Position numbers and translations under genes: made by a program
Assembly: GCA_949130485.1 (NCBI GenBank)
Contig: OX422196.1
Coordinates: forward strand, 5,980,814-6,044,813
Source of the DNA: Agelas oroides
Lineage: Eukaryota; Porifera; Demospongiae; Agelasida; Agelasidae
DNA length: 64,000 bases
Direction of reading: 5' to 3'
Notes under the pieces: generated by a model
Database searches by the model: none
Told to the model about the DNA's origin: nothing
What the model saw: only the letters and a program-made list of their open reading frames with translations
In this document: piece by piece, positions 41,826-54,086 of the stretch
Layout: each line of letters begins with the position of its first letter
How positions within the stretch are numbered: position 1 is the stretch's first letter

Positions 41826-44618
41826 TGTAGTAGAGGCATACAGAGTCAAGTACAGCTATGGTAGAATCCAGTAGAGTCAAGTAGAGTCACGTGGAGCCAT
41901 GGTAGAATGTAGTAGAGACATGGTAGAGTGTAGTAAAGTCAAGTAGAGCCAAGTAGTTCCATGGTAGAGTGTAGTAGAGTCAAGTAGAGCCAAGTAGAGC
42001 CATGGTAGAGTGTAGTAGAGCCAAGTAGAGCAATGGTAGGGTGTAGGAGAGTCAAGTAGAGTCAAGAAGAGCCATGGTAGAATTCAGCACAATCATGAAG
42101 TGTCAAGTAGAGCCATAGTACAATGGAGTAGAGCCATGGTAGAGTGTAGTAGAGTCAAGCAGAGTCAAGTTAAGCCATCGTAGAGTATAGTGGACTCAAG
42201 TAGAGCCACGCAGAGCCAAGGTAGAGTGTAGTAGAGTCAAGTAGAGTCAAGTAGAGTCATGGAAGAATGTAGTAGAATCATGTAGAGTCAAGTAGAGCCA
42301 TGGTAGAATGTAGTAGAGCAAGGTAGAGCCATGGTAGAGTGTAGTAGAGTCAAGTAGAGTCACGTGGATCCATGGTAGGATGTAGTAGAGCCAAGGTAGA
42401 GTGTAGTAGAGACAAGTACAGCCAGGTCTAGCAATGATATAGTGTAGTAGAGTCAAGTAGAGTCAAGTAGAGCCATCGTACAGTGTAGTAGAGTCAAGTA
42501 GAGCTACGGTAGAATGTAGTAGAGTCATGTAGTGTCAGGTAGAGTCATGGTACAATGGAGTAGAGCCATGGTAGAGTGTAGTAGAGTCAAGTAGAGCAAA
42601 GTAGAGCCATGGTAGAGTGTGGTAGAGTCAAGTAGAGTCAAGTTGAGTCATGGTAGAGTGTAGTGGATTCAATTGGAGCCATGGTAGAATGTAGTAGATC
42701 CATGTAGTGTGAAGTTGAGCCATGGTATACATTGGAGTAGAGCCATGGTATAGTGTATAGTAGAGTCAAGTAGAGCCAAGTAGAGCAATGGTAGAGTGTA
42801 GTAGACTCAAGTAGAGCCAAGTAGAGCCATGGTAGCATGTAGTAGAGTCATGTAGAGCCAAGTAGAGCCATGGTGGAATGTAGTAGAGTCAGGTAGAGCC
42901 ATGGAAGAATGCAGTAGAGTCAAGTAGAGTCATGTGGAGCCATGGTAGAATGTAGTAGAGTCAAGTAGAGTCAAGTAGAGCCATGGTAGAATGGAGTAGA
43001 GCCAGGTAGAGCCATGGTAGAGTGTAGTAGGGGCAAGTATAGAGTCACGTGGATCCATGGTAGGATGTGGTAGAGTGAAGGTAGAGTGTAGTAGAGACAA
43101 GTACAGCCAGGTCTAGCAATGATATAGTGTAGTAGAGTCAAGTAGAGCCAAGAAGAGCCATCGTATAGAGTGTAGTAGAGTCAAGTAGAGCTATGGTAGA
43201 ATGTAGTAGAGGCATACAGAGTCAAGTACAGCTATGGTAGAATCCAGTAGAGTCAAGTAGAGTCACGTGGAGCCATGGTAGAATGTAGTAGAGACATGGT
43301 AGAGTGTAGTAAAGTCAAGTAGAGCCAAGTAGTTCCATGGTAGAGTGTAGTAGAGTCAAGTAGAGCCAAGTAGAGCCATGGTAGAGTGTAGTAGAGCCAA
43401 GTAGAGCAATGGTAGGGTGTAGGAGAGTCAAGTAGAGTCAAGAAGAGCCATGGTAGAATTCAGCACAATCATGAAGTGTCAAGTAGAGCCATAGTACAAT
43501 GGAGTAGAGCCATGGTAGAGTGTAGTAGAGTCAAGCAGAGTCAAGTTAAGCCATCGTAGAGTATAGTGGACTCAAGTAGAGCCACGCAGAGCCAAGGTAG
43601 AGTGTAGTAGAGTCAAGTAGAGTCAAGTAGAGTCATGGAAGAATGTAGTAGAATCATGTAGAGTCAAGTAGAGCCATGGTAGAATGTAGTAGAGCAAGGT
43701 AGAGCCATGGTAGAGTGTAGTAGAGTCAAGTAGAGTCACGTGGATCCATGGTAGGATGTAGTAGAGCCAAGGTAGAGTGTAGTAGAGACAAGTACAGCCA
43801 GGTCTAGCAATGATATAGTGTAGTAGAGTCAAGTAGAGTCAAGTAGAGCCATCGTACAGTGTAGTAGAGTCAAGTAGAGCTACGGTAGAATGTAGTAGAG
43901 TCATGTAGTGTCAGGTAGAGTCATGGTACAATGGAGTAGAGCCATGGTAGAGTGTAGTAGAGTCAAGTAGAGCAAAGTAGAGCCATGGTAGAGTGTGGTA
44001 GAGTCAAGTAGAGTCAAGTTGAGTCATGGTAGAGTGTAGTGGATTCAATTGGAGCCATGGTAGAATGTAGTAGATCCATGTAGTGTGAAGTTGAGCCATG
44101 GTATACATTGGAGTAGAGCCATGGTATAGTGTATAGTAGAGTCAAGTAGAGCCAAGTAGAGCAATGGTAGAGTGTAGTAGACTCAAGTAGAGCCAAGTAG
44201 AGCCATGGTAGCATGTAGTAGAGTCATGTAGAGCCAAGTAGAGCCATGGTGGAATGTAGTAGAGTCAGGTAGAGCCATGGAAGAATGCAGTAGAGTCAAG
44301 TAGAGTCATGTGGAGCCATGGTAGAATGTAGTAGAGTCAAGTAGAGTCAAGTAGAGCCATGGTACAATGTAGTAGAGTCATGTAGAGTCAAGTAGAGCCA
44401 TGGTAGAATGGAGTAGAGCCAGGTAGAGCCATGGTAGAGTGTAGTAGGGGCAAGTATAGAGTCACGTGGATCCATGGTAGGATGTGGTAGAGTGAAGGTA
44501 GAGTGTAGTAGAGACAAGTACAGCCAGGTCTAGCAATGATATAGTGTAGTAGAGTCAAGTAGAGCCAAGAAGAGCCATCGTATAGAGTGTAGTAGAGTCA
44601 AGTAGAGCTATGGTAGAA
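41826..44618 (-). repeat. 1,376 bp tandem duplication in the satellite
   Basis: The block 41,826-43,201 is repeated from 43,202. GAGGCATACAGAGTC and AATTCAGCACAATC recur at an offset of 1,376. From about 44,350 the offset becomes 1,417 because the second copy holds an extra 41 bp of satellite (around 44,359-44,400, with GTACAATGTAGTAG). Elsewhere the copies look identical by eye, so this is a young duplication. Confidence 0.88.
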
Positions 44619-47600
44619 TGTAGTAGAGACATGGTAGAGTGTAGTAGAGTCAAGTAGAGACAAGTAGAGCCATGGTAGAATGAAGTAAAGTCGTGTAGAG
44701 TCAAGTAGAGCCATGGTGGAATGTAGTAGAGCCATGTAGTGTGAAGTAGAGCCATGGTATACAATGGAGTAGAGCCATGGTAGAGTGTAGTAGAGTCAAG
44801 TAGAGCCAAGTAGAGCAATGGTAGAGTGTAGTAGACTCAAGTAGAGCCAAGTAGAGCCATGGTAGCATGTAGTAGAGTCATGTAGAGCCAATTAGAGCCA
44901 TGGTAGAATGTAGTAGAGCCAGGTAGAGCCATGGTAGAGTGTAGTAGAGTCAAATAGAGTCACGTGGAGCCATGGTAGAATGTAGTAGAGCCAAGTAGAG
45001 CCATCGTAGAGTGTAGTAGAGTCAAGTAGAGCCATGGTAGAATGTAGTAGAGTCATGTAATGTCAAGGAGAGCCATGGTACAATGGAGTAGAGCCATGGT
45101 AGAGTGTAGTAGAGTAAAGTAGAGCCAAGTAGATCCATGGTAGAGTGTAGTAGAGCCAAGTAGAGCCAAGTAGAGTAATGGTAGAGTGTAGGAGAGTCAA
45201 TTAAGTAGAGTCAAGACTATCCAGGGTAGAGTTTAGTAGAATCATGTAGTGCCAAGTAGAGCCATGGTACAATGGAGTAGAGCCATGGTAGAGTGTAGTA
45301 GAGCCAGGTAGAGCCATGGTAGAATGCAGTAGAGTGAAGTAGAGTCACGTGGAGTCATGGTAGAATGTAGTAGAGGCAAGGTAGAGTGTAGTACAGTCAA
45401 GTAGAGTCAAGTAGAGCCATGGCAGAATGTAGTAGAGCCAAGGTCGAGTGTAGTACAGTCAAGTAGAGTCAAGTAGAGCCATGGCAGAATGTAGTAGAGT
45501 CAAGTAGAGCCATGGTAGAATATAGTAGAGGCATACAGAGTCAAGTAGAGCTATGGTAGAATGTAGTAGAGTAAGGCAGAGCCATGATAGAGTGTAGTAG
45601 AGTGAAGTAGAATCACGTGGATCCATGGTAGGATGTAGAAGAGCCAAGGTAGAGTGTAGTAGAGACAAGTAGAGCCAGGTCTAGCAATGAAATAGTGTAG
45701 TGGAATCAAGTAGAGCCAAGTAGAGTCATCGTAGAGTATAGTAGAGTCAAGTAGAGCCATGGTAGAATGTAGTAGAGTTATGTAGTGTCAAGTAGAGCCA
45801 TGGTACAATGGAGTAGAGCCATGGTAGAGTGTAGTATAGAGTCAAGTAGAGCCATGGTAGAGTGTGGTAGAGTCAAGTAGAGGCAAGTAGAGTCATGGTA
45901 GAGTGTAGTAGATTCAATTGGAGCCATGGTAGAATGTAGTAGAGCCATGTAGTGTGAAGTAGAGCCACGGTATACAATGGAGTAGAGCCATGGTAGAGTG
46001 TAGTAGAGTCAAGTAGAGCCAAGTAGAGCCATGGTAGGATGTAGTAGAGTCATGTAGAGTCAAGTAGAGCCATGGTAGAATGTAGTAGAGCAAGGTAGAA
46101 CCATGGTAGAGTGTAGTAGAGTCAAGTAGAATCACGTGGATCCATGGTAGGAAGTAGTTGAGCCATGGTAGAATGCAGTAGAATTATGTAGCGTCAAGTA
46201 GAGCCATGGTAAAATGGAGTAGAGCCGTGATAGAGTGTAGTACAGTCGAGTACACTGTACAGCCAAGTAGAGCCACAGTAGAGTGTGGTAGAGTCAAGTA
46301 GAGCCAAGTAGAGTCATGGTAGAGTCTAGTAGAGCCAAGTAGAGCCAAGTAGAGCAATGGTAGAGTGTAGGAGAGTCAAATAGAGTCAAGAAGAGCCATG
46401 GTAGAATTTAGTAGAATCATGTAGAGTCACGTAGAGCCATGGTAGAATGTAGTAGAGCCAGGTAGAGCCATGGTAGTGTGTAGTAGAGTCAAGTAGAGTC
46501 ACGTGGATCCATGGTAGGATGTAGTAGAGCCAAGGTAGAGTGTAGTAGACACGTAGAGCCAGGTCTAGCAATGGTATAGTGTAGTAGAGTGAAGTAGAGC
46601 CAAGTAGAGTCATGGTAGAATGTAGTAGAGTCAAGTAGAGCCATTGTAGAATGTAGTAGAGTCATGTAGTATCAAGTAGAGCCATGGTACAATGGAGTAG
46701 AGCCATGGTAGAGTGTAGTAGAGTCAAGTAGAACGAAGTAGAGCCATGGTAGAGTGTAGTAGAGCCAAGTAGAGCCAAGTAGAGCCAAGTAAAGCAATGG
46801 TAGAGTGTAGGAGAGTAAAATAGAGTCAAGAAGAGCCATGGTAGAATTTATCTAGTGTCAAGTACAGCCATGGTACAATGGAGTAGAGCCATGGTAGAGT
46901 GTAGTAGAGTCAAGTAGAGCAAAGTTGAGCCATGGTAGAGTGTAGTAGAGTCAAGTAGAGTCAAGTAGAGCCATGGCAGAATGTAGTAGAGGCATACAGA
47001 GTCAAGTAGAGCTATGGTAGAATGTAGTAGAGTCACGTAGAGTCACGTGGAGTCATGGTAGAATGTAGTAGAGACAAGTAGAGACAGGTAGAGCAATGGT
47101 ATTAGTAGTAGATTCAATTGGAGCCATGGTAGAATATAGTATATATAGTCATGTAGTGTGAAGTAGAGCCATGGTATACAATGGAGTAGAGCCATGGTAG
47201 AGTGCAGTAGAGTCAAGTAGAGCCAAGTAGAGCCAAGTAGAGCAATGGTAGAGTGTAGGAGAGTCAAGTAGAGTCAAGAAGAGCCATGGTAGAATTTAGT
47301 AGAATCATGTAGTGTCAAGTAGAGCCATGGTACAATGGAGTAGAGCCATGGTATAGTGTAGTAGAGTCAAGTAGAGCCAAGTAGAGCCACGGTAGCATGT
47401 AGTAGAGTCATGTAGAGCCAAGTAGAGCCATGGTAGAATGTAGTAGAGCCAGGTAGAGCCATGGTAGAATGCAGTAGAGTCAAGTAGAGTCACGTGGAGC
47501 CATGGTAGAATGTAGTAGAGCCAAGGTAGAGTGTGGTACAGTCAAGTAGAGTCAAGTAGAGCCATGGCAGAATGTAGTAGAGTCAAGTAGAGTCAAGGAG

Positions 47601-48144
47601 AGCCCTGGTAGAATGTAGTAGAGGAATACAGAGTCAAGTAGAGCTATGGTAGAATGTAGTAGAGTCAAGTAGAGTCACGTGGAGTCACGGTAGAATGTAG
47701 TAGAGTCATATAGAGTCAAGTAGAGCTATGGCAGAATGTAGTGGAGCCATGGTAGAATGTAGTAGAGTCAAGTAGAGCCAGGTAGAGCCGGCAATGGTAT
47801 AGCGTAGTAGAGTCAAGTAGAGAAAAGTAGTGTCATGGTAGAGAGTAATAGATTCAATTGGAGCAATGGTAGAATGCAGTAGAGTCATGTAGTGTGAAGT
47901 AGAGCCATGATATACAATGGAGTAGAGCCATGGTAGAGTGTAGTAGAGTCAAGTAGAGCCAAGTAGAGCCAAGGTAGAATGTAGTAGAGCCAGGAAGAGT
48001 CAAGTAGAGTCACGTGAATCCATGGTAGGATGTAGTACAGCCAAGGTAGAGTGTAGTAGACAAGTAGAGCCAGGTCTAGCAATGGTATAGTATAGTAGAG
48101 TCAAGTAGAGCCAAGTAGAGCCATCGTAGAGTCAAGTAGAGCCA

Positions 48145-51100
48145 TTGTAGAATGTAGTAGAGTCATGTAGTGTCAAGTAGAGCCATGGTACAATGGAGTT
48201 GAGCCATGGTAGAGTGTAGTAGAGTCAAGTAGAGCCTAGTAGAGCCATGGTAGAGTGTAGTATAGCCAAGTAGAGCCAAGTAGAGCAATGGTAGAGTGTA
48301 GGAGAGTCAAGTAGAGTCAAGAAGAGCCATGGTAGAATTTAGTAGAATCATGTAGTGTCAAGTAGAGCCATGGTACAATGGAGTAGAGCCATGGTGGAGT
48401 GTAGTAGAGTCAAGTAGAGTCACGTGGAGTCACGGTATAATGTAGTACAGACATAGTAGAGTGTAGTTCAGTCAAGTAGAGCCAAGTAGAGGCAAGGTAG
48501 AGTGTAGTAGACTCAAGTAGAGTCAAGTAGAGTCACGTAGATCCATGGTAGGGTGTAGTAGAGCCAAGGTAGAGTGTAGTAGAGAAGTAGAGCCAGGTCT
48601 AGCAATGGTATAGTGTAGTGGAGTCAAGTAGAGCCAAGTAGAGCCATCGTAGAATGTAGTGGAGTCAAGTAGAGCCATAGTAGAATGTAGTAGAGTCATG
48701 CAGTGTCAAGTAGAGCCATGGTACAATGGAGTAGAGCCATGGTGGAGTGTAGTAGAGTCAAGTAGAGTCATGTGGAGTCACGGTATAATGTAGTACAGAC
48801 ATAGTAGAGTGTAGTTCAGTCAAGTAGAGCCAAGTAGAGGCAAGGTAGAGTGTAGTAGACTCAAGTAGAGTCAAGTAGAGTCACGTAGATCCATGGTAGG
48901 GTGTAGTAGAGCCAAGGTAGAGTGTAGTAGAGAAGTAGAGCCAGGTCTAGCAATGGTATAGTGTAGTGGAGTCAAGTAGAACCAAGTAGAGCCATGGTAG
49001 AGTGTAGTAGAGCCAAGGTAGAGTGTAGTAGAGAAGTAGAGCCAGGTCTAGCAATGGTATAGTGTAGTGGAGTCAAGTAGAACCAAGTAGAGCCATGGTA
49101 GAGTGTAGTAGAGCCAAGTAGAGCCAAGTAAAGCAATGGTAGAGTGTAGGAGAGTAAAATAGAGTCAAGAAGAGCCATGGTACAATTTATCTAGTGTCAA
49201 GTAGAGCCATGGTACAATGGAGTAGAGCCATGGTAGAGTGTTGTAGAGTCAAGTAGAGCAAAGTTGAGCCATGGTAGAGTGTAATAGAGTCAAGTAGAGT
49301 CAAGTAGAGCCATGGCAGAATGTAGTAGAGTCACGTAGAGTCACGTGGAGTCATGGTAGAATGCAGTAGAGACAAGTAGAGACAGGTAGAGCAATGGTAT
49401 TAGTAGTAGATTCAATTGGAGCCATGGTAGAATGTAGTATATATAGTCATGTAGTGTGAAGTAGAGCCATGGTATACAATGGAATAGAGCCATGGTAGAG
49501 TGCAGTAGAGTCAAGTAGAGCCAAGTAGAGCCAAGTAGAGCAATGGTAGAGTGTAGGAGAGTCAAGTAGAGTCAAGAAGAGCCATGGTAGAATTCAGTAG
49601 AATCATGTAGTGTCAAGTAGAGACATGGTACAATGGAGTAGAGCCATGGTATAGTGTAGTAGAGTCAAGTAGAGCCAAGTAGAGCCACGATACCATGTAG
49701 TAGAGTCATGTAGAGCCAAGTAGAGCCATGGTAGAATGTAGTAGAGCCAGGTAGAGCCATGGTAGAATGCAGTAGAGTCAAGTAGAGTCACGTGGAGCCA
49801 TGGTAGAATGTAGTAGAGCCAAGGTAGAGTGTGGTACAGTCAAGTAGAGTCAAGTAGAGCCATGGCAGAATGTAGTAGAGTCAAGTAGAGTCAAGGAGAG
49901 CCCTGGTAGAATGTAGTAGAGGAATACAGAGTCAAGTAGAGCTATGGTAGAATGTAGTAGAGTCAAGTAGAGTCACGTGGAGTCACGGTATAATGTAGTA
50001 GAGACATAGTAGAGTGTAGTTCAGTCAAGTAGAGCCAAGTAGAGGCAAGGTAGAATGTATTATAGTCAAGTAGAGTCAAGTAGAGCCATGGTAGAATGTA
50101 GTAGAGACATAGTAGAGTGTAGTTCAGTCAAGTAGAGCCAAGTAGAGGCAAGGTAGAATGTATTATAGTCAAGTAGAGTCAAGTAGAGCCATGGTAGAAT
50201 GTAGTAGAGTCATATAGAGTCAAGTAGAGCTATGGCAGAATGTAGTGGAGCCATGGTAGAATGTAGTAGAGTCAAGTAGAGAAAAGTAGGGTCATGGTAG
50301 AGAGTAATAGATTCAATTGGAGCAATGGTAGAATGTAGTAGAGTCATGTAGTGTGAAGTAGAGCCATGATATACAATGGAGTAGAGCCATGGTAGAGTGT
50401 AGTAGAGTCAAGTAGAGCCAAGTAGAGCCAAGGTAGAATGTAGTAGAGCCAGGTAGAGTCAAGTAGAGTCACGTGAATCCATGGTAGGATGTAGTAAAGC
50501 CAAGGTAGAGTGTAGTAGACAAGTAGAGCCAGGTCTAGCAATGGTATAGTGTAGTAGAGTCAAGTAGAGCCAAGTAGAGCCATCGTAGAGTCAAGTAGAG
50601 CCATTGTAGAATGTAGTAGAGTCATGTAGTGTCAAGTAGAGCCATGGTACAATGGAGTTGAGCCATGGTAGAGTGTAGTAGAGTCAAGTAGAGCCTAGTA
50701 GAGCCATGGTAGAGTGTAGTATAGCCAAGTAGAGCCAAGTAGAGCAATGGTAGAGTGTAGGAGAGTCAAGTAGAGTCATGAAGAGCCATGGTAGAATTTA
50801 GTAGAATCATGTAGTGTCAAGTAGAGCCATGGTACAATGGAGTAGAGCCATGGTGGAGTGTAGTAGAGTCAAGTAGAGTCACGTGGAGTCACGGTATAAT
50901 GTAGTACAGACATAGTAGAGTGTAGTTCAGTCAAGTAGAGCCAAGTAGAGGCAAGGTAGAGTGTAGTAGACTCAAGTAGAGTCAAGTAGAGTCACGTAGA
51001 TCCATGGTAGGGTGTAGTAGAGAAGTAGAGCCAGGTCTAGCAATGGTATAGTGTAGTGGAGTCAAGTAGAGCCAAGTAGAGCCATCGTAGAATGTAGTGG

Positions 51101-54086
51101 AGTCAAGTAGAGCCATAGTAGAATGTAGTAGAGTCATGTAGTGTCAAGTAGAGCCATGGTACAATGGAGTTGAGCCATGGTAGAGTGTAGTAGAGTCAAG
51201 TAGAGCCTAGTAGAGCCATGGTAGAGTGTAGTATAGCCAAGTAGAGCCAAGTAGAGCAATGGTAGAGTGTAGGAGAGTCAAGTAGAGTCAAGAAGAGCCA
51301 TGGTAGAATTTAGTAGAATCATGTAGTGTCAAGTAGAGCCATGGTACAATGGAGTAGAGCCATGGTGGAGTGTAGTAGAGTCAAGTAGAGTCACGTGGAG
51401 TCACGGTATAATGTAGTACAGACATAGTAGAGTGTAGTTCAGTCAAGTAGAGCCAAGTAGAGGCAAGGTAGAGTGTAGTAGACTCAAGTAGAGTCAAGTA
51501 GAGTCACGTAGATCCATGGTAGGGTGTAGTAGAGCCAAGGTAGAGTGTAGTAGAGAAGTAGAGCCAGGTCTAGCAATGGTATAGTGTAGTGGAGTCAAGT
51601 AGAGCCAAGTAGAGCCATCGTAGAATGTAGTGGAGTCAAGTAGAGCCATAGTAGAATGTAGTAGAGTCATGCAGTGTCAAGTAGAGCCATGGTACAATGG
51701 AGTAGAGCCATGGTGGAGTGTAGTAGAGTCAAGTAGAGTCATGTGGAGTCACGGTATAATGTAGTACAGACATAGTAGAGTGTAGTTCAGTCAAGTAGAG
51801 CCAAGTAGAGGCAAGGTAGAGTGTAGTAGACTCAAGTAGAGTCAAGTAGAGTCACGTAGATCCATGGTAGGGTGTAGTAGAGCCAAGGTAGAGTGTAGTA
51901 GAGAAGTAGAGCCAGGTCTAGCAATGGTATAGTGTAGTGGAGTCAAGTAGAACCAAGTAGAGCCATGGTAGAGTGTAGTAGAGCCAAGGTAGAGTGTAGT
52001 AGAGAAGTAGAGCCAGGTCTAGCAATGGTATAGTGTAGTGGAGTCAAGTAGAACCAAGTAGAGCCATGGTAGAGTGTAGTAGAGCCAAGTAGAGCCAAGT
52101 AAAGCAATGGTAGAGTGTAGGAGAGTAAAATAGAGTCAAGAAGAGCCATGGTACAATTTATCTAGTGTCAAGTAGAGCCATGGTACAATGGAGTAGAGCC
52201 ATGGTAGAGTGTTGTAGAGTCAAGTAGAGCAAAGTTGAGCCATGGTAGAGTGTAATAGAGTCAAGTAGAGTCAAGTAGAGCCATGGCAGAATGTAGTAGA
52301 GTCACGTAGAGTCACGTGGAGTCATGGTAGAATGCAGTAGAGACAAGTAGAGACAGGTAGAGCAATGGTATTAGTAGTAGATTCAATTGGAGCCATGGTA
52401 GAATGTAGTATATATAGTCATGTAGTGTGAAGTAGAGCCATGGTATACAATGGAATAGAGCCATGGTAGAGTGCAGTAGAGTCAAGTAGAGCCAAGTAGA
52501 GCCAAGTAGAGCAATGGTAGAGTGTAGGAGAGTCAAGTAGAGTCAAGAAGAGCCATGGTAGAATTCAGTAGAATCATGTAGTGTCAAGTAGAGACATGGT
52601 ACAATGGAGTAGAGCCATGGTATAGTGTAGTAGAGTCAAGTAGAGCCAAGTAGAGCCACGATACCATGTAGTAGAGTCATGTAGAGCCAAGTAGAGCCAT
52701 GGTAGAATGTAGTAGAGCCAGGTAGAGCCATGGTAGAATGCAGTAGAGTCAAGTAGAGTCACGTGGAGCCATGGTAGAATGTAGTAGAGCCAAGGTAGAG
52801 TGTGGTACAGTCAAGTAGAGTCAAGTAGAGCCATGGGAGAATGTAGTAGAGTCAAGTAGAGTCAAGGAGAGCCCTGGTAGAATGTAGTAGAGGAATACAG
52901 AGTCAAGTAGAGCTATGGTAGAATGTAGTAGAGTCAAGTAGAGTCACGTGGAGTCACGGTATAATGTAGTAGAGACATAGTAGAGTGTAGTTCAGTCAAG
53001 TAGAGCCAAGTAGAGGCAAGGTAGAATGTATTATAGTCAAGTAGAGTCAAGTAGAGCCATGGTAGAATGTAGTAGAGACATAGTAGAGTGTAGTTCAGTC
53101 AAGTAGAGCCAAGTAGAGGCAAGGTAGAATGTATTATAGTCAAGTAGAGTCAAGTAGAGCCATGGTAGAATGTAGTAGAGTCATATAGAGTCAAGTAGAG
53201 CTATGGCAGAATGTAGTGGAGCCATGGTAGAATGTAGTAGAGTCAAGTAGAGAAAAGTAGGGTCATGGTAGAGAGTAATAGATTCAATTGGAGCAATGGT
53301 AGAATGTAGTAGAGTCATGTAGTGTGAAGTAGAGCCATGATATACAATGGAGTAGAGCCATGGTAGAGTGTAGTAGAGTCAAGTAGAGCCAAGTAGAGCC
53401 AAGGTAGAATGTAGTAGAGCCAGGTAGAGTCAAGTAGAGTCACGTGAATCCATGGTAGGATGTAGTAAAGCCAAGGTAGAGTGTAGTAGACAAGTAGAGC
53501 CAGGTCTAGCAATGGTATAGTGTAGTAGAGTCAAGTAGAGCCAAGTAGAGCCATCGTAGAGTCAAGTAGAGCCATTGTAGAATGTAGTAGAGTCATGTAG
53601 TGTCAAGTAGAGCCATGGTACAATGGAGTTGAGCCATGGTAGAGTGTAGTAGAGTCAAGTAGAGCCTAGTAGAGCCATGGTAGAGTGTAGTATAGCCAAG
53701 TAGAGCCAAGTAGAGCAATGGTAGAGTGTAGGAGAGTCAAGTAGAGTCATGAAGAGCCATGGTAGAATTTAGTAGAATCATGTAGTGTCAAGTAGAGCCA
53801 TGGTACAATGGAGTAGAGCCATGGTGGAGTGTAGTAGAGTCAAGTAGAGTCACGTGGAGTCACGGTATAATGTAGTACAGACATAGTAGAGTGTAGTTCA
53901 GTCAAGTAGAGCCAAGTAGAGGCAAGGTAGAGTGTAGTAGACTCAAGTAGAGTCAAGTAGAGTCACGTAGATCCATGGTAGGGTGTAGTAGAGAAGTAGA
54001 GCCAGGTCTAGCAATGGTATAGTGTAGTGGAGTCAAGTAGAGCCAAGTAGAGCCATCGTAGAATGTAGTGGAGTCAAGTAGAGCCA
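48145..54086 (-). repeat. 2,971 bp tandem duplication in the satellite
   Basis: The sequence from about 48,145 is repeated from about 51,116 with an offset of 2,971 and is nearly identical. The marker GTCATGCAGTGTCAAG lies at 48,694 and 51,665, and the unusual TAGTATATATAGTCATG lies at 49,435 and 52,406. Part of the unit also exists once more to the left, around 47.0-48.1 kb, at an offset of 2,298 from the 49.3 kb copy. Shorter repeats sit inside each unit, for example the doubled GTAGAGTGTAGTTCAGTC segment near 50,000 and 50,110. Confidence 0.88.
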
